Source of the DNA: DATHTC01 sp963746805
Lineage (GTDB): Bacteria > Actinomycetota > Thermoleophilia > Gaiellales > Gaiellaceae
Reading direction: 5' to 3'
Assembly: GCA_963746805.1 (NCBI GenBank)
Contig: CAVVCQ010000005.1
Location: 310,001-374,000, forward strand
DNA: 64,000 bases
In this document: one piece after another, positions 1 to 7,682 of the stretch
Numbering within the stretch: the first letter of the stretch is position 1
How the letters are laid out: each line of letters starts with the position of its first letter
The notes under the pieces: generated by a model
The model's database searches: none
Told to the model about the DNA's origin: nothing
What the model saw: only the letters and a program-made list of their open reading frames with translations
Translations under genes and position numbers: made by a program

Positions 1-4
1 CTAG

Positions 5-1150
5 CTAGTAGCGCAGCAGCGCGCCGATGCCCTCGGCCGGGCCGAGGTCGTCGTGGTGCCGGACGACCGCGACGCGGCTGCCGTGTGAGAGCGCCCGGTG
101 CAGCGCGACGTCGACGCCGTTCTCGCGGTCGTCCATCGCGCGCCCGTCCAGCGGGCACTCGCCCGAAACCGAGGCCACGCGGCCACACGCTGCGCATTGC
201 CACACCGTCCGGTTCGCGCCCTCCGCGACGAGCAGCACCTCGACGCGCCCGTCCGAGAGCGCCTCGAGCGTGTCGGCCCAGCCGGCCGTCGCGCGCTCCC
301 CGCGGGCGGCGAGGCCGCGCCAGCGCTCGAGCAGCTCCGCCTCCTCCGCTGATTCCGCCTCCTCGAGCAACGGCGAAATCGCGCTCAACACCTGCGCCGG
401 CGTTGCATGCGCCTCGGTGGCCGCCCAGCCGAGCAGCGCCGTCCGCGTCTCCTGCGAGAGCGCGTCGACGAACTCGCTCCGGATCTCCTCCGGCCCGACG
501 ACGACCACGGGCACCCGCCGCGCACGCACGCGCCGGTTCAGCTCCTCGGCGACGTCCTTCACGTGCTTCTCGGCGACCTCGTCGAACCAGCGCTGGAAGT
601 TCGCCTGCGACCAGCCGCCCTGGTCGCTCCGGCGGAGACCGCCCTGTTCCTCGTTCAGGTCTGCAACCTGGACGAAGCCGCCGTCCTCGAGCCGGTAGAC
701 GTCGCCGCGCTCGCGGTTCACGACCGCGACGAGCGGCCCGTCGCCCTTGCCGACGAGCCCGACGAGCGGCGCCAGCATCAGCTCGCGGTCGAGGCGGATC
801 GCGTCCTCGACGGGCGCGGCGAGCGCGAGCGTCCGGAACAGGCCGTCCGGCGCGCACGCGAACACGGCCACCCCCGCCGTGCCGGAGCGGTCGAAGTCCT
901 CCGCGAACCAGCGCCCGATCCGCTCGAGATCGGCCTGGACGCCCTTCCTCGCCTCGTGCGTGAGCTCGTCGCGGCGCGCCTGGAGCTTGTGCTCGCCGTG
1001 GGCGAGGAGCGCGTTCACGCGGGCCGCCACGTCGGGCGCCGTCGGCGCCACGCGTGGGTCGAGGCCCAGGTACAGGCTGATCGCCCAGCCCCGCACGGCA
1101 CGGACGCCGGCGAGCTCCCGGAGCGTGTCCCAGTTGACGATGTTCGCCAT
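5..1150 (-). CDS. Vms1-like release factor (VLRF1/baeRF, eRF1-fold) protein
   Basis: This 381-residue protein looks like a bacterial eRF1-fold release factor of the Vms1-like (VLRF1/baeRF) group. Known relatives cleave peptidyl-tRNA on stalled ribosomal subunits. The diagnostic part is the loop around residues 177-188, GGWSQANFQRW, which carries the conserved glutamine of the GGQ-equivalent loop. It follows an RNase-H-like strand reading VVNRERGDVYRL (144-154). The C-terminus has a ribbon-like knuckle with Cys319, Cys322 and Cys332 in a CxxC...CPLDG pattern; a fourth cysteine is replaced by aspartate, which I recall as common in this family. An AAGGAGG ribosome site lies just before the ATG. 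The gene is divergent from trxB. The family call is good; the in vivo role is inferred. Confidence 0.72.
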   Translation of the reverse strand: MANIVNWDTLRELAGVRAVRGWAISLYLGLDPRVAPTAPDVAARVNALLAHGEHKLQARRDELTHEARKGVQADLERIGRWFAEDFDRSGTAGVAVFACAPDGLFRTLALAAPVEDAIRLDRELMLAPLVGLVGKGDGPLVAVVNRERGDVYRLEDGGFVQVADLNEEQGGLRRSDQGGWSQANFQRWFDEVAEKHVKDVAEELNRRVRARRVPVVVVGPEEIRSEFVDALSQETRTALLGWAATEAHATPAQVLSAISPLLEEAESAEEAELLERWRGLAARGERATAGWADTLEALSDGRVEVLLVAEGANRTVWQCAACGRVASVSGECPLDGRAMDDRENGVDVALHRALSHGSRVAVVRHHDDLGPAEGIGALLRY

Positions 1151-1200
1151 GGAGCCTCCTTCTCCGCAGGGTCGGGTTGTTACGCCTGGCCGGGGATGAT

Positions 1201-1212
1201 CCGACCGGTCGG
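1201..1212. promoter_or_regulatory. 12-bp perfect palindrome in divergent promoter region
   Basis: CCGACCGGTCGG is a perfect 12-bp palindrome in the roughly 100-bp space between the divergent release-factor gene and trxB, about 40 bp before the trxB start. Its position suggests an operator, but GC-rich palindromes of this length also arise by chance. Confidence 0.25.
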
Positions 1213-1251
1213 TTTCGTTTACTACAGGGAAAGGAGAGACGAGGAGGACAA

Positions 1252-2238
1252 GTGACGGACGTTCGTGACGTGATCATCATCGGTGGCGGTCCCGCCGGGT
1301 ATACGGCGGCGCTGTACGCCGCGCGCTCGAATCTGCGCCCTCTCGTGATCGAGGGTTTCCAGTGGGGCGGCCAGCTGATGATCACGAGCGACGTGGAGAA
1401 CTATCCCGGGTACGCCGACGGCGTGCTCGGCCCGGAGATGATGCAGGACTTCCGCCGGCAGGCGGAGCGGTTCGGCACCGAGTTCCTGACGGACGACGTG
1501 ACCCGCGTCGACCTGTCGGAGCGGCCGTTCCGGGTCTACGTGGGCGACGAGGAGTACCTCGCCCGCAGCGTCGTCGTCGCTACCGGCGCGAGCGCGCGCC
1601 AGCTCGGGCTCGAGTCCGAGCGCGCGCTGCACGGCCGCGGGGTGACCTACTGCGCGACCTGCGACGCGGCGTTCTACCGCGACAGGGAGGTCGTGGTCGT
1701 CGGCGGCGGCGACTCCGCGATGGAGGAGGCGCTGTTCCTGACGAAGTTTGCGTCGAAGGTGACGATCGTGCACCGGCGCGACGACTTCCGAGCGTCGCCG
1801 ATCATGGTCGACCGCGCGCAGAGCCACGAGAAGATCGAGTTCCTGACGCCGTACGTTGTCGAGGAGGTCCTCTCCGGCGACGACGGGAAGATGGGCGGCG
1901 TCCACCTGCGCAACCTCGAGACGGCCGAGACGCTCGACGTCGAGGCGGACGGCCTCTTCGTCGCGATCGGCCACGACCCGAACACGCAGCTGTTCCTCGA
2001 CGCCCTCGACCACGACGAGGCGGGCTACCTGATCACGCGCGGGAAGTCGACCGAGACGAACGTGCCGGGCGTCTTCGCCGCCGGCGACGTGCAGGACCAC
2101 GTCTACCGGCAGGCGATCACCGCCGCCGGCTCGGGCTGCCAGGCCGCGCTCGACGCGGAGCGGTTCCTCGCCGCGGAGGAGGGGCACCTCCACGCCGCGC
2201 TGACCGCGCCGCGGCCCGAGGTCGAGGCCGTCGGCTAG
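1252..2238 (+). CDS. trxB: Thioredoxin-disulfide reductase
   Basis: TrxB transfers electrons from NADPH through FAD to thioredoxin in the cytosol. The 328-residue protein has the usual two-domain order. The N-terminal FAD-binding GGGPAG lies at residues 11-16. The redox pair CATC (Cys134, Cys137) sits inside the NADPH domain, followed by a second dinucleotide motif GGGDSA. The C-terminal FAD motif reads GVFAAGDVQD. Length matches low-molecular-weight bacterial TrxB. I chose the GTG at 1252 because GAGGAGG sits 4-5 bases upstream; a longer frame exists but lacks such a site. No trxA lies next to it here. Confidence 0.95.
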   Translation: MTDVRDVIIIGGGPAGYTAALYAARSNLRPLVIEGFQWGGQLMITSDVENYPGYADGVLGPEMMQDFRRQAERFGTEFLTDDVTRVDLSERPFRVYVGDEEYLARSVVVATGASARQLGLESERALHGRGVTYCATCDAAFYRDREVVVVGGGDSAMEEALFLTKFASKVTIVHRRDDFRASPIMVDRAQSHEKIEFLTPYVVEEVLSGDDGKMGGVHLRNLETAETLDVEADGLFVAIGHDPNTQLFLDALDHDEAGYLITRGKSTETNVPGVFAAGDVQDHVYRQAITAAGSGCQAALDAERFLAAEEGHLHAALTAPRPEVEAVG

Positions 2239-2269
2239 AACCGACCGACGCGGGCGCTAGCCTCGCGAC

Positions 2270-3148
2270 GTGGCACGCTGGGTCGACCTGCTGGATCCGG
2301 ACGTCGCAACGGTGCGCGACGCGCTCCCTGCGCCGCTGGGTGAGGCGACCCTCGCGCAGCTCGGGGCACCGCCGACCGACCGGGTCCGGCCATCGGTCGT
2401 CGACCTCGGCGACGTGATCGTCACGACCCTCGTCGTGCCGGTCGTCGTCCGGGATCGGGACGCGCTCTTCCTGCAGGAGGTCGACACGGTCGCCACGCCC
2501 GACGTCGTCGTCACCATCCGGAAGACGCCGGAGGGAGGCCACGCGTTCGACCCCGCAGGCGCGCGCGACACGCTCGGCCCTGACCCGACACCGCTGGACG
2601 TCGTCTACGTGATCGCCGACCGCGTCGCCGAGGGATTCCTCGCGATGCTCGACGACCTCGACGACGAGATCGAGGAGCTCGAGGACGGCATCGACGACCG
2701 GCCCGCGAACCAGGTCCGGATGCGAATCGCGGAGCTACGACGGGACGTCCTCACCATCAGGCGCACGCTCGGTCCGACGCGCGACGCCATCCGGAAGATC
2801 GTCGACGGGCGCGTGACCGTGCCCGGCGGCACGCGCTTCCACTTCACCGACGTGTACGACCGGGTCCTGCGCGCCTCCGAGCACCTCGAGTTCTCGCGAG
2901 ACCTGATCGCGGCGATGCGGGACCACCAGCAAGCCAAGATCGCCACGGAGCAGAACGAGGTCGTGAAGCGGCTGACCGTGACCGCGTCGCTGCTCCTCTT
3001 CCCGACCTTCTGGGTCGGCGTCTACGGGCAGAACTTCGCGCACATGCCCGAGCTCGACTGGAAGCTCGGCTACCTCTATTCCTGGGGCGTGATCGTCGTC
3101 GTGACGGTGCTCCAGCTGGCCGCCTTCAGACGGCTACGCTGGATCTAG
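2270..3148 (+). CDS. CorA-family divalent cation transporter
   Basis: This is a CorA-type inner-membrane cation channel of 292 residues: a large soluble, acidic N-terminal domain, a long helix with many Glu/Asp/Arg residues (about 125-235), then two C-terminal membrane segments. The signature loop between the two membrane helices reads YGQNF (residues 252-256) where typical CorA has YGMNF. It is followed by HMPELDW and a second hydrophobic segment ending in the basic FRRLRWI. The GTG start lies 31 bp after trxB on the same strand, so co-transcription is possible. Magnesium is the usual substrate. The altered motif means the ion preference should not be assumed. Confidence 0.85.
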   Translation: MARWVDLLDPDVATVRDALPAPLGEATLAQLGAPPTDRVRPSVVDLGDVIVTTLVVPVVVRDRDALFLQEVDTVATPDVVVTIRKTPEGGHAFDPAGARDTLGPDPTPLDVVYVIADRVAEGFLAMLDDLDDEIEELEDGIDDRPANQVRMRIAELRRDVLTIRRTLGPTRDAIRKIVDGRVTVPGGTRFHFTDVYDRVLRASEHLEFSRDLIAAMRDHQQAKIATEQNEVVKRLTVTASLLLFPTFWVGVYGQNFAHMPELDWKLGYLYSWGVIVVVTVLQLAAFRRLRWI

Positions 3149-3156
3149 CACCGCCG

Positions 3157-3603
3157 ATGCCGATCTTCATCTGCCCGAACTGCAAGCGCCGGTCCGTCGA
3201 CGACGACGGCCGCATGGGCCTGCTCGACCAGGCCGTCGCGTGCGAGACGTGCGGCTTCGGCTTCCTCTTCGAGCTCAAGGAGGACTACTACCCGGGGCCG
3301 GCGACCGGCTTCGTCGTCTGCGACAGCGAGTCCCGGATCCTCGCGATCGGCCGCGGCGTCTTCGAGCTGACGGGGTACCGCGACCTCGACCTCATCGGGC
3401 GGGACCTCACGGCCGCGCTGGGCCTGAACGGGTTCGAGGACGGCAGGAACCCCGCCGCGATCGCGCTCGAATGGGGCGTGCGGCGGCTCGGGGAGGAGCT
3501 CGAGCTGCGCACCCGCGCCGGCAGCGAGAAGCGGATACGGGCGGACTTCTTCCCCGCCTACGACGAGGACGGCGGCCTCCTCGTCGCGATCGCGCCACGG
3601 TGA
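3157..3603 (+). CDS. Zinc-ribbon plus PAS domain small protein
   Basis: The 148-residue protein starts with a zinc-ribbon-like module, CPNC at residues 6-9 and CETC at about 30-33. From about residue 48 it continues as a PAS fold: FVVCDSESRILAIGRGVFELTGY, then DLIGRDL and a C-terminal ADFFPAYDEDGGLLVAI strand pair. There is no output domain, so it may bind a partner through the ribbon while the PAS domain senses a ligand, redox state or gas; that is inference. The ATG lies 8 bp after the CorA gene. Its stop overlaps the start of the following FAD oxidase (GTGA), which implies translational coupling. I do not recognise a named family. Confidence 0.6.
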   Translation: MPIFICPNCKRRSVDDDGRMGLLDQAVACETCGFGFLFELKEDYYPGPATGFVVCDSESRILAIGRGVFELTGYRDLDLIGRDLTAALGLNGFEDGRNPAAIALEWGVRRLGEELELRTRAGSEKRIRADFFPAYDEDGGLLVAIAPR

Positions 3604-4775
3604 CCGAGCCGCTGCCGGGCACGGCCGACGTCGTGGTCGTGGGCGGTGGCGTCATGGGCGCCTCGATCGCGTTCCACCTCGCTTCGCGCGGCGCCGGCGA
3701 CGTGCTCCTGCTCGAGCGCGACGTCGTCTGCTCGGGCCCCACGCGGCACTCGACCGCGATCGTCCGGCTCCACTACACGCAGCCGTTGCTCGTGCGCATG
3801 GCGGCCCACGGCCTGCGGGTCTTCCGCGCGTTCGCCGAGATCGTCGGGTCGTCCGCCGGCTTCACGCGCAGCGGGATGCTGTTCGGCGTCGACCCGCGCG
3901 ACCGAGAGATGCTCGCCGGCAACGTCGCCGTCGGTCAGGCGGAGGGCGTCGAGACCCACCTCGTCGACCACGTGACGGTCGCCGAGCTCGACGGGCGCGT
4001 GATCGCGGAGGATCTCGTCTGGTGCTACGAGCCCGGCGCCGGGCACTGCGACCCGTTCCGCGTCACGGCCGGGTTCGCGTTCGCCGCCGAGCGGTCAGGC
4101 GCGCGTCTGGCAGAGGGCGTGCGCGTGACGGCCGTCCGCGACGGCGGCGTCTCGACCGACGGGGGCGACGTCGCCGCAGGGACGGTCGTCGTCGCCGCGG
4201 GCCCGTGGACGGCGCCCCTGCTCGCGCCGCTCGGCTACGACCTCCCGGTCACGCCGGCGAGGGCCGAGGTGGCGCGATTCCGGCTCCCGGAGGGCTTCGG
4301 CGGGCCGCCGCCGACCGTGGCGGACTTCTCGGCGGCGCAGCTGTACTTCCGCGGCGACGGGGACGGCTTCCTCGAGGTCGGGTCGCTCGACCCGCGGCAC
4401 GGCAAGCAGGCCGTCGACCCCGACGAGGTGCCGGAAGGAGCGGAGCGCGAGACCGTCCGCGCCTACCACGCGAGCCTCGTGAAGCGCCTCCGCGGGGCCG
4501 AGCAAGGCCACTTCCGCGGCGGCTTCTCCGGCGTCTACGACGTCACGCCGGACTGGGAGCCCGCGATCGGCCGCGTACCGGGGACGGAGCGCGTCGTGGT
4601 CGCGGCCGGGTTCTCGGGCCACGGGTTCAAGCTCGCGCCCGCGGTCGGGCAGAGCGTCGCCGAGCTGGTTCTCGAGGGCGCCCCGTCGAGCTTCGACCTC
4701 GGCCTGCTCGACCCGGGCCGCTTCGAGCGCGGCGAGCTCGTCGGCGCACGCTACGGCTACTCCGTGCTCGGCTGA
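3600..4775 (+). CDS. FAD-dependent oxidoreductase (DAO/sarcosine-oxidase-like)
   Basis: The product (391 residues) belongs to the D-amino-acid-oxidase/glycine-oxidase superfamily, which oxidises amines or N-methyl amino acids using FAD. The N-terminal dinucleotide motif reads VVVVGGGVMGASIAFHLASRG (about residues 9-29) and is followed by an acidic strand end LLLERD. A substrate-domain region reads TRHSTAIVRLHYTQP. The C-terminal FAD contact reads AAGFSGHGFKLAPAVG. The GTG at 3600 overlaps the preceding PAS gene stop by four bases, so the two are coupled. The substrate cannot be told from sequence. A second enzyme of this superfamily lies at 22371-23504. Confidence 0.85.
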   Translation: MTEPLPGTADVVVVGGGVMGASIAFHLASRGAGDVLLLERDVVCSGPTRHSTAIVRLHYTQPLLVRMAAHGLRVFRAFAEIVGSSAGFTRSGMLFGVDPRDREMLAGNVAVGQAEGVETHLVDHVTVAELDGRVIAEDLVWCYEPGAGHCDPFRVTAGFAFAAERSGARLAEGVRVTAVRDGGVSTDGGDVAAGTVVVAAGPWTAPLLAPLGYDLPVTPARAEVARFRLPEGFGGPPPTVADFSAAQLYFRGDGDGFLEVGSLDPRHGKQAVDPDEVPEGAERETVRAYHASLVKRLRGAEQGHFRGGFSGVYDVTPDWEPAIGRVPGTERVVVAAGFSGHGFKLAPAVGQSVAELVLEGAPSSFDLGLLDPGRFERGELVGARYGYSVLG

Positions 4776-4855
4776 CGCTCGGGGGCGGATAACCGCACCA
4801 GGGAAGTCGGACAGCCGCACTGACGTCCAGTTGGCGGGTGTCGAGGATGGGGCCG

Positions 4856-5017
4856 ATGCACACGAGAGCGGATCGAGTCGTGCGCCTGCACGCCGAGCGG
4901 CGCGCGCTCCGGGCCGAGGGCGTCCCGCCCTCCGCGCTCGAGCGCAACCGTCGTGCCCTCGTGGCCGCGCACCGCGCGCTCCGCGCGGAGCTGGCGAACA
5001 GCTCGCGCGCGGCCTAG
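4856..5017 (+). CDS. Small basic helical protein, 53 aa
   Basis: A short frame encodes 53 residues rich in Arg, Ala, Leu and Glu in a heptad-like pattern (for example VRLHAERRALRAEG and ERNRRALVAAHRALRAEL), suggesting a helical hairpin. A GAGG stretch lies 9 bases before the ATG at 4856. An in-frame ATG at 4847 is an alternative. Its TAG stop lies in a CTAG that is also the stop of the convergent small gene at 5014-5163. I do not recognise a family. High GC makes spurious frames common, so reality is moderate. Confidence 0.4.
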   Translation: MHTRADRVVRLHAERRALRAEGVPPSALERNRRALVAAHRALRAELANSSRAA

Positions 5018-5163
5018 GAGGACTTGGCGAAATACGCGTTGTGCCGCCGGCACACGCTGCTCGTCCTGCGGACGGCGTCCTCGGTCGCACCGATAGCGCT
5101 GCTATCGGCGCTCCCTGCGTCCTTGCCGCAGAACGCGCAGCGCACGCCGTCGACGAACGGCAT
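5014..5163 (-). CDS. Small Cys/His zinc-binding-like protein, 49 aa
   Basis: The 49-residue product begins MPFVDGVRCAFCGKDAG and ends with SVCRRHNAYFAKSS. CxxC near residues 9-12 and CxxH near residues 37-40 make a plausible single zinc site. AGGAGG lies 9-13 bases before the ATG. Between the two metal pairs, the DNA at 5090-5108 forms a perfect 8-bp-arm palindrome encoding small residues (roughly SSAIGA), so the linker may be an inserted palindromic element. It is convergent with, and shares a CTAG stop with, the neighbouring 53-aa gene. No named family is recognised. Confidence 0.55.
   Translation of the reverse strand: MPFVDGVRCAFCGKDAGSADSSAIGATEDAVRRTSSVCRRHNAYFAKSS
5090..5108. repeat. 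Perfect palindrome inside a small coding gene
   Basis: CCGATAGC, a three-base loop GCT, and GCTATCGG form a perfect stem of 8 bp within the coding sequence of the 49-aa CxxC protein. Compare the 7-bp-arm palindrome inside the phosphatase gene at 47190-47204. Confidence 0.5.
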
Positions 5164-5177
5164 TCCGCCAAGCCCTC

Positions 5178-6239
5178 CTAGCCGACCAGGCTCTGCGTCG
5201 CCTCGGTGTTGCCGTTCACGTCGACGGCGCGCCACGTGAGCGTCTGTCCCGTCGGGACGAGCGTCGTACCCGCGTAGCGTGTCCACGAGCCGGAGCCGAG
5301 GCGGTACTCGATCCCCGACACGCCGCGGTCGTCGCTCGCCGCGAGCGTCACGGCCGTGCCGCCGGTGGTAGGCGCGGCCGTCGACGCCGACACCGGCGCG
5401 GAGGCATCGGTGAAGTCGAACGTCGCCGCCCACGTGAGCGCCGCGAGCTTGGCCTGGCCCGAGAGCGACGGGTGGAAGTAGTCGCGCGTGGTGACGTCGC
5501 TGCGGACGAAAGCCGTGTTGAACACGACGCCGCCGTCGGAACGGCAGTGGACGTACGCGGCGCAGACCTCGCGCAGCGCGGTGTTGTACTCGATCACGCG
5601 CTGCCGGACGCGCTCGCGGCGAGCGCTGTCGGTGGTCGAGTTCGAGCCGGCGTTGGCGAGCATCGACTGGCAGATCCCGGCGAGCGCCCAGACCGCTCGC
5701 GCCCCGAAGCTGTCCCGCCAGACCGCCCAGAGCTGCCGCAGGTCCGGCACGCTCGCGACGAAGATCGAGGCGGCCGGAAGGCCGGCCGAGAGCGTCTGCA
5801 TGCCGGCCGCGAACTGGGCGCGGAACGTCGCCGTCGGCGTCATCGCCGCCTCGGAGGAGGCGCACGCGTCGTTCGCGCCGAGCATGACGGTCACGTACTG
5901 CGCACCCTGCGCCACCGCGCGCTGCGCCTGGCTGTTGAAGTCGGCCATGTCCGCACCGGTCACGGCATCGTTGAAGGCGCGACCGGAGATCGCCGGGCTC
6001 GCGGCGAGGATGCGTCGGTAGTGGCCGTTCACGGTCGCGCTCGAGCCGGTCGACCACGAGTTCGACGGGCAGTCGACGTACGGGAACGAGCACGTGTTGA
6101 AGGCCCGGGTGATCGAGTCCCCGGTCGAGGCGATCGACGAGGGAAAACCGACGCGCGCGGGCTCGGCGGCGGCGGACGATGCGGCCGCGAGCGCGAGCGC
6201 GGACGCGACGGCAGGGAGCAGGACGCGACGGATCCTCAT
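5178..6239 (-). CDS. Secreted SGNH/GDSL hydrolase
   Basis: This is a 353-residue exported esterase or lipase of the SGNH fold. A signal peptide is clear: MRIRRVLLPA followed by a hydrophobic alanine-rich core and a likely AAAE cleavage near residue 26. Block I reads STGDSITRAF with the nucleophile Ser42. Block III reads MLGAND (119-124). Block V reads RDYFHPS near residue 257, supplying the Asp/His pair. The last 80 or so residues (after DASAPVSAST) form an Ig-like or fibronectin-like C-terminal module. I chose the ATG at 6239 because AGGAGGGG sits just upstream and the signal peptide begins there. The substrate, perhaps cell-wall or lipid esters, is unknown. Confidence 0.85.
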   Translation of the reverse strand: MRIRRVLLPAVASALALAAASSAAAEPARVGFPSSIASTGDSITRAFNTCSFPYVDCPSNSWSTGSSATVNGHYRRILAASPAISGRAFNDAVTGADMADFNSQAQRAVAQGAQYVTVMLGANDACASSEAAMTPTATFRAQFAAGMQTLSAGLPAASIFVASVPDLRQLWAVWRDSFGARAVWALAGICQSMLANAGSNSTTDSARRERVRQRVIEYNTALREVCAAYVHCRSDGGVVFNTAFVRSDVTTRDYFHPSLSGQAKLAALTWAATFDFTDASAPVSASTAAPTTGGTAVTLAASDDRGVSGIEYRLGSGSWTRYAGTTLVPTGQTLTWRAVDVNGNTEATQSLVG

Positions 6240-6308
6240 GACCCCTCCTGGGTACGACGGCGGCAGGCCGATCGTCCCACGGCCGCGCGCGGATCTCAAC
6301 CCGCGGGC

Positions 6309-6974
6309 TCAGACGCGGCTCGACGGGCACAGATCCGCCACGACGCAGTCCTCGCAACGAGGCCTGCGGGCGTCGCACACGCGCCGGCCGTGCCAGATGA
6401 GCAGGTGCGGGAACCGGGCCCAGTCCGCCCGCGGCACGAGCCGGATGAGGTCGCGCTCGATCTTCTCCGGATCCTCCTTGCGCGTGAAGCCGAGGCGCTG
6501 CGACAGGCGGCGAACGTGCGTGTCGACGACGATCCCCTGCGCGTGGCCGAGCTCGGCGGCGACGACGTTCGCGGTCTTGCGACCGACCCCGGGCAGGCGG
6601 ACGAGGTCGTCGAGCCGCGTCGGCACCTCGCCGTCGAACTCCTCGAGGAGGACGCGCGCGGTGCTCTGGATCGAGCGGGCCTTCTGCCGGAAGTAGCCCG
6701 TCGCGTAGATGTGCCGCTCGAGCTCCTCCTGCGGCACCGCCAGGTAGTCCTCCGGGCGGCGGAACTCACGGAACAGGCGCTCGGTGACGCGGTTCACGTT
6801 CACGTCAGTCGTCTGCGCCGAGAGCATCACGGAGATCAGGAGCTCGAGCGGCGTCGCGAAGCGGAGCGCGATCGTCGCGTCCTGGTGCTCGGCCGCGAGG
6901 CGCTCGATCACGGGCCGGATGCGGTCGCGCTTCGGGCCGACGCGCCTCCGGGCCTCGTGGACGTAGCTCCTCAC
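6309..6974 (-). CDS. nth: Endonuclease III (DNA glycosylase/AP lyase)
   Basis: Nth removes oxidised pyrimidines and nicks abasic sites in base-excision repair. The 221-residue protein shows the helix-hairpin-helix LPGVGRKTANVV with the catalytic lysine, the catalytic aspartate in VVDTHVRRLSQRLG, and the C-terminal iron-sulfur loop CDARRPRCEDCVVADLC (C-x6-C-x2-C-x5-C). The early motif LLISVMLSAQTTDVNVN is typical. The GTG at 6974 overlaps the stop of the upstream metallophosphoesterase by four bases (GTGA), supporting this start and co-transcription with the two phosphoesterase genes and addA. Confidence 0.95.
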   Translation of the reverse strand: MRSYVHEARRRVGPKRDRIRPVIERLAAEHQDATIALRFATPLELLISVMLSAQTTDVNVNRVTERLFREFRRPEDYLAVPQEELERHIYATGYFRQKARSIQSTARVLLEEFDGEVPTRLDDLVRLPGVGRKTANVVAAELGHAQGIVVDTHVRRLSQRLGFTRKEDPEKIERDLIRLVPRADWARFPHLLIWHGRRVCDARRPRCEDCVVADLCPSSRV

Positions 6975-7678
6975 GCGCGCTGCGACTCGTACCACTCGAT
7001 CCGGACCGACTTCGGGAGCGGCTCGGCGAGCGAGACGGAGAAGAGCCGCTGCGCGACCGGGAACCCCGACTCGAGCAGGAGCGGCAGTGCGGCGTCGACG
7101 TCGTAGTCGGTGCACCGCAGCTCGACCTCCGGCCCCAGCAGCGCCCAGAACGCGCCGCGCCGGCCCTCGGCAGGCATCCCGACGCTCCCCGCGTTGACGA
7201 CGCGCACGCCGCCGAACCGCAGGTCGAACTGCGCATGCGTGTGCCCGCAGACGACGAGGTCCGCCTCGACGCCCGCGAGCAGCGGCGCCGCGATCTGCTC
7301 GGACGTCGCCTCGGTGAAGCCGGCCTCGTCGTCGTCGGGCGAGGCGTGGCAGAAGAGGACACGCCCGATCCCGTCGACGTCGAGCTCGACGCTCCCGGGC
7401 CAGGCGCCGAGCCGGCCGCGCTCGTCCTGCGTCAGGCGCTCGGCGCACCAGCGGGTCGGCTCGGAGCCCTCCTCCTCCGCGACGTGCCGGTCGGCGTTGC
7501 CGCGGACGAAGTGCGTCGCCGCCTCCTCGATCCGGTGCAGGGTCTCCCCGGGCAGCGGGCCCCAGACGACGTCGCCGCCGGAGACGACCGCGTCGACCTC
7601 CGCCGCCCGCACCTCGTCGAGCACGGCGTCGAGCGCGGGCAGGTTCCCGTGGACGTCGTAGAGCGCCGCGACCCGCAC
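6971..7678 (-). CDS. Calcineurin-like metallophosphoesterase (copy 1)
   Basis: This is a cytosolic YfcE/MJ0936-type metallophosphoesterase of about 235 residues. The metal motifs are all present: LYDVHGN near residue 6, GGDVVWG near 38, RGNADRH near 65, and CGHTHAQF near 150. The GTG-initiated N-terminus VRVAALYDVHGNLPAL is nearly identical to that of the upstream neighbour (7683-8363), and both end with an ELRCTxYDV segment, so the two are tandem duplicates that later diverged. It is translationally coupled to nth. The substrate is unknown; family members hydrolyse phosphodiesters or dinucleotides. Confidence 0.82.
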   Translation of the reverse strand: MRVAALYDVHGNLPALDAVLDEVRAAEVDAVVSGGDVVWGPLPGETLHRIEEAATHFVRGNADRHVAEEEGSEPTRWCAERLTQDERGRLGAWPGSVELDVDGIGRVLFCHASPDDDEAGFTEATSEQIAAPLLAGVEADLVVCGHTHAQFDLRFGGVRVVNAGSVGMPAEGRRGAFWALLGPEVELRCTDYDVDAALPLLLESGFPVAQRLFSVSLAEPLPKSVRIEWYESQRA

Positions 7679-7682
7679 CGGG

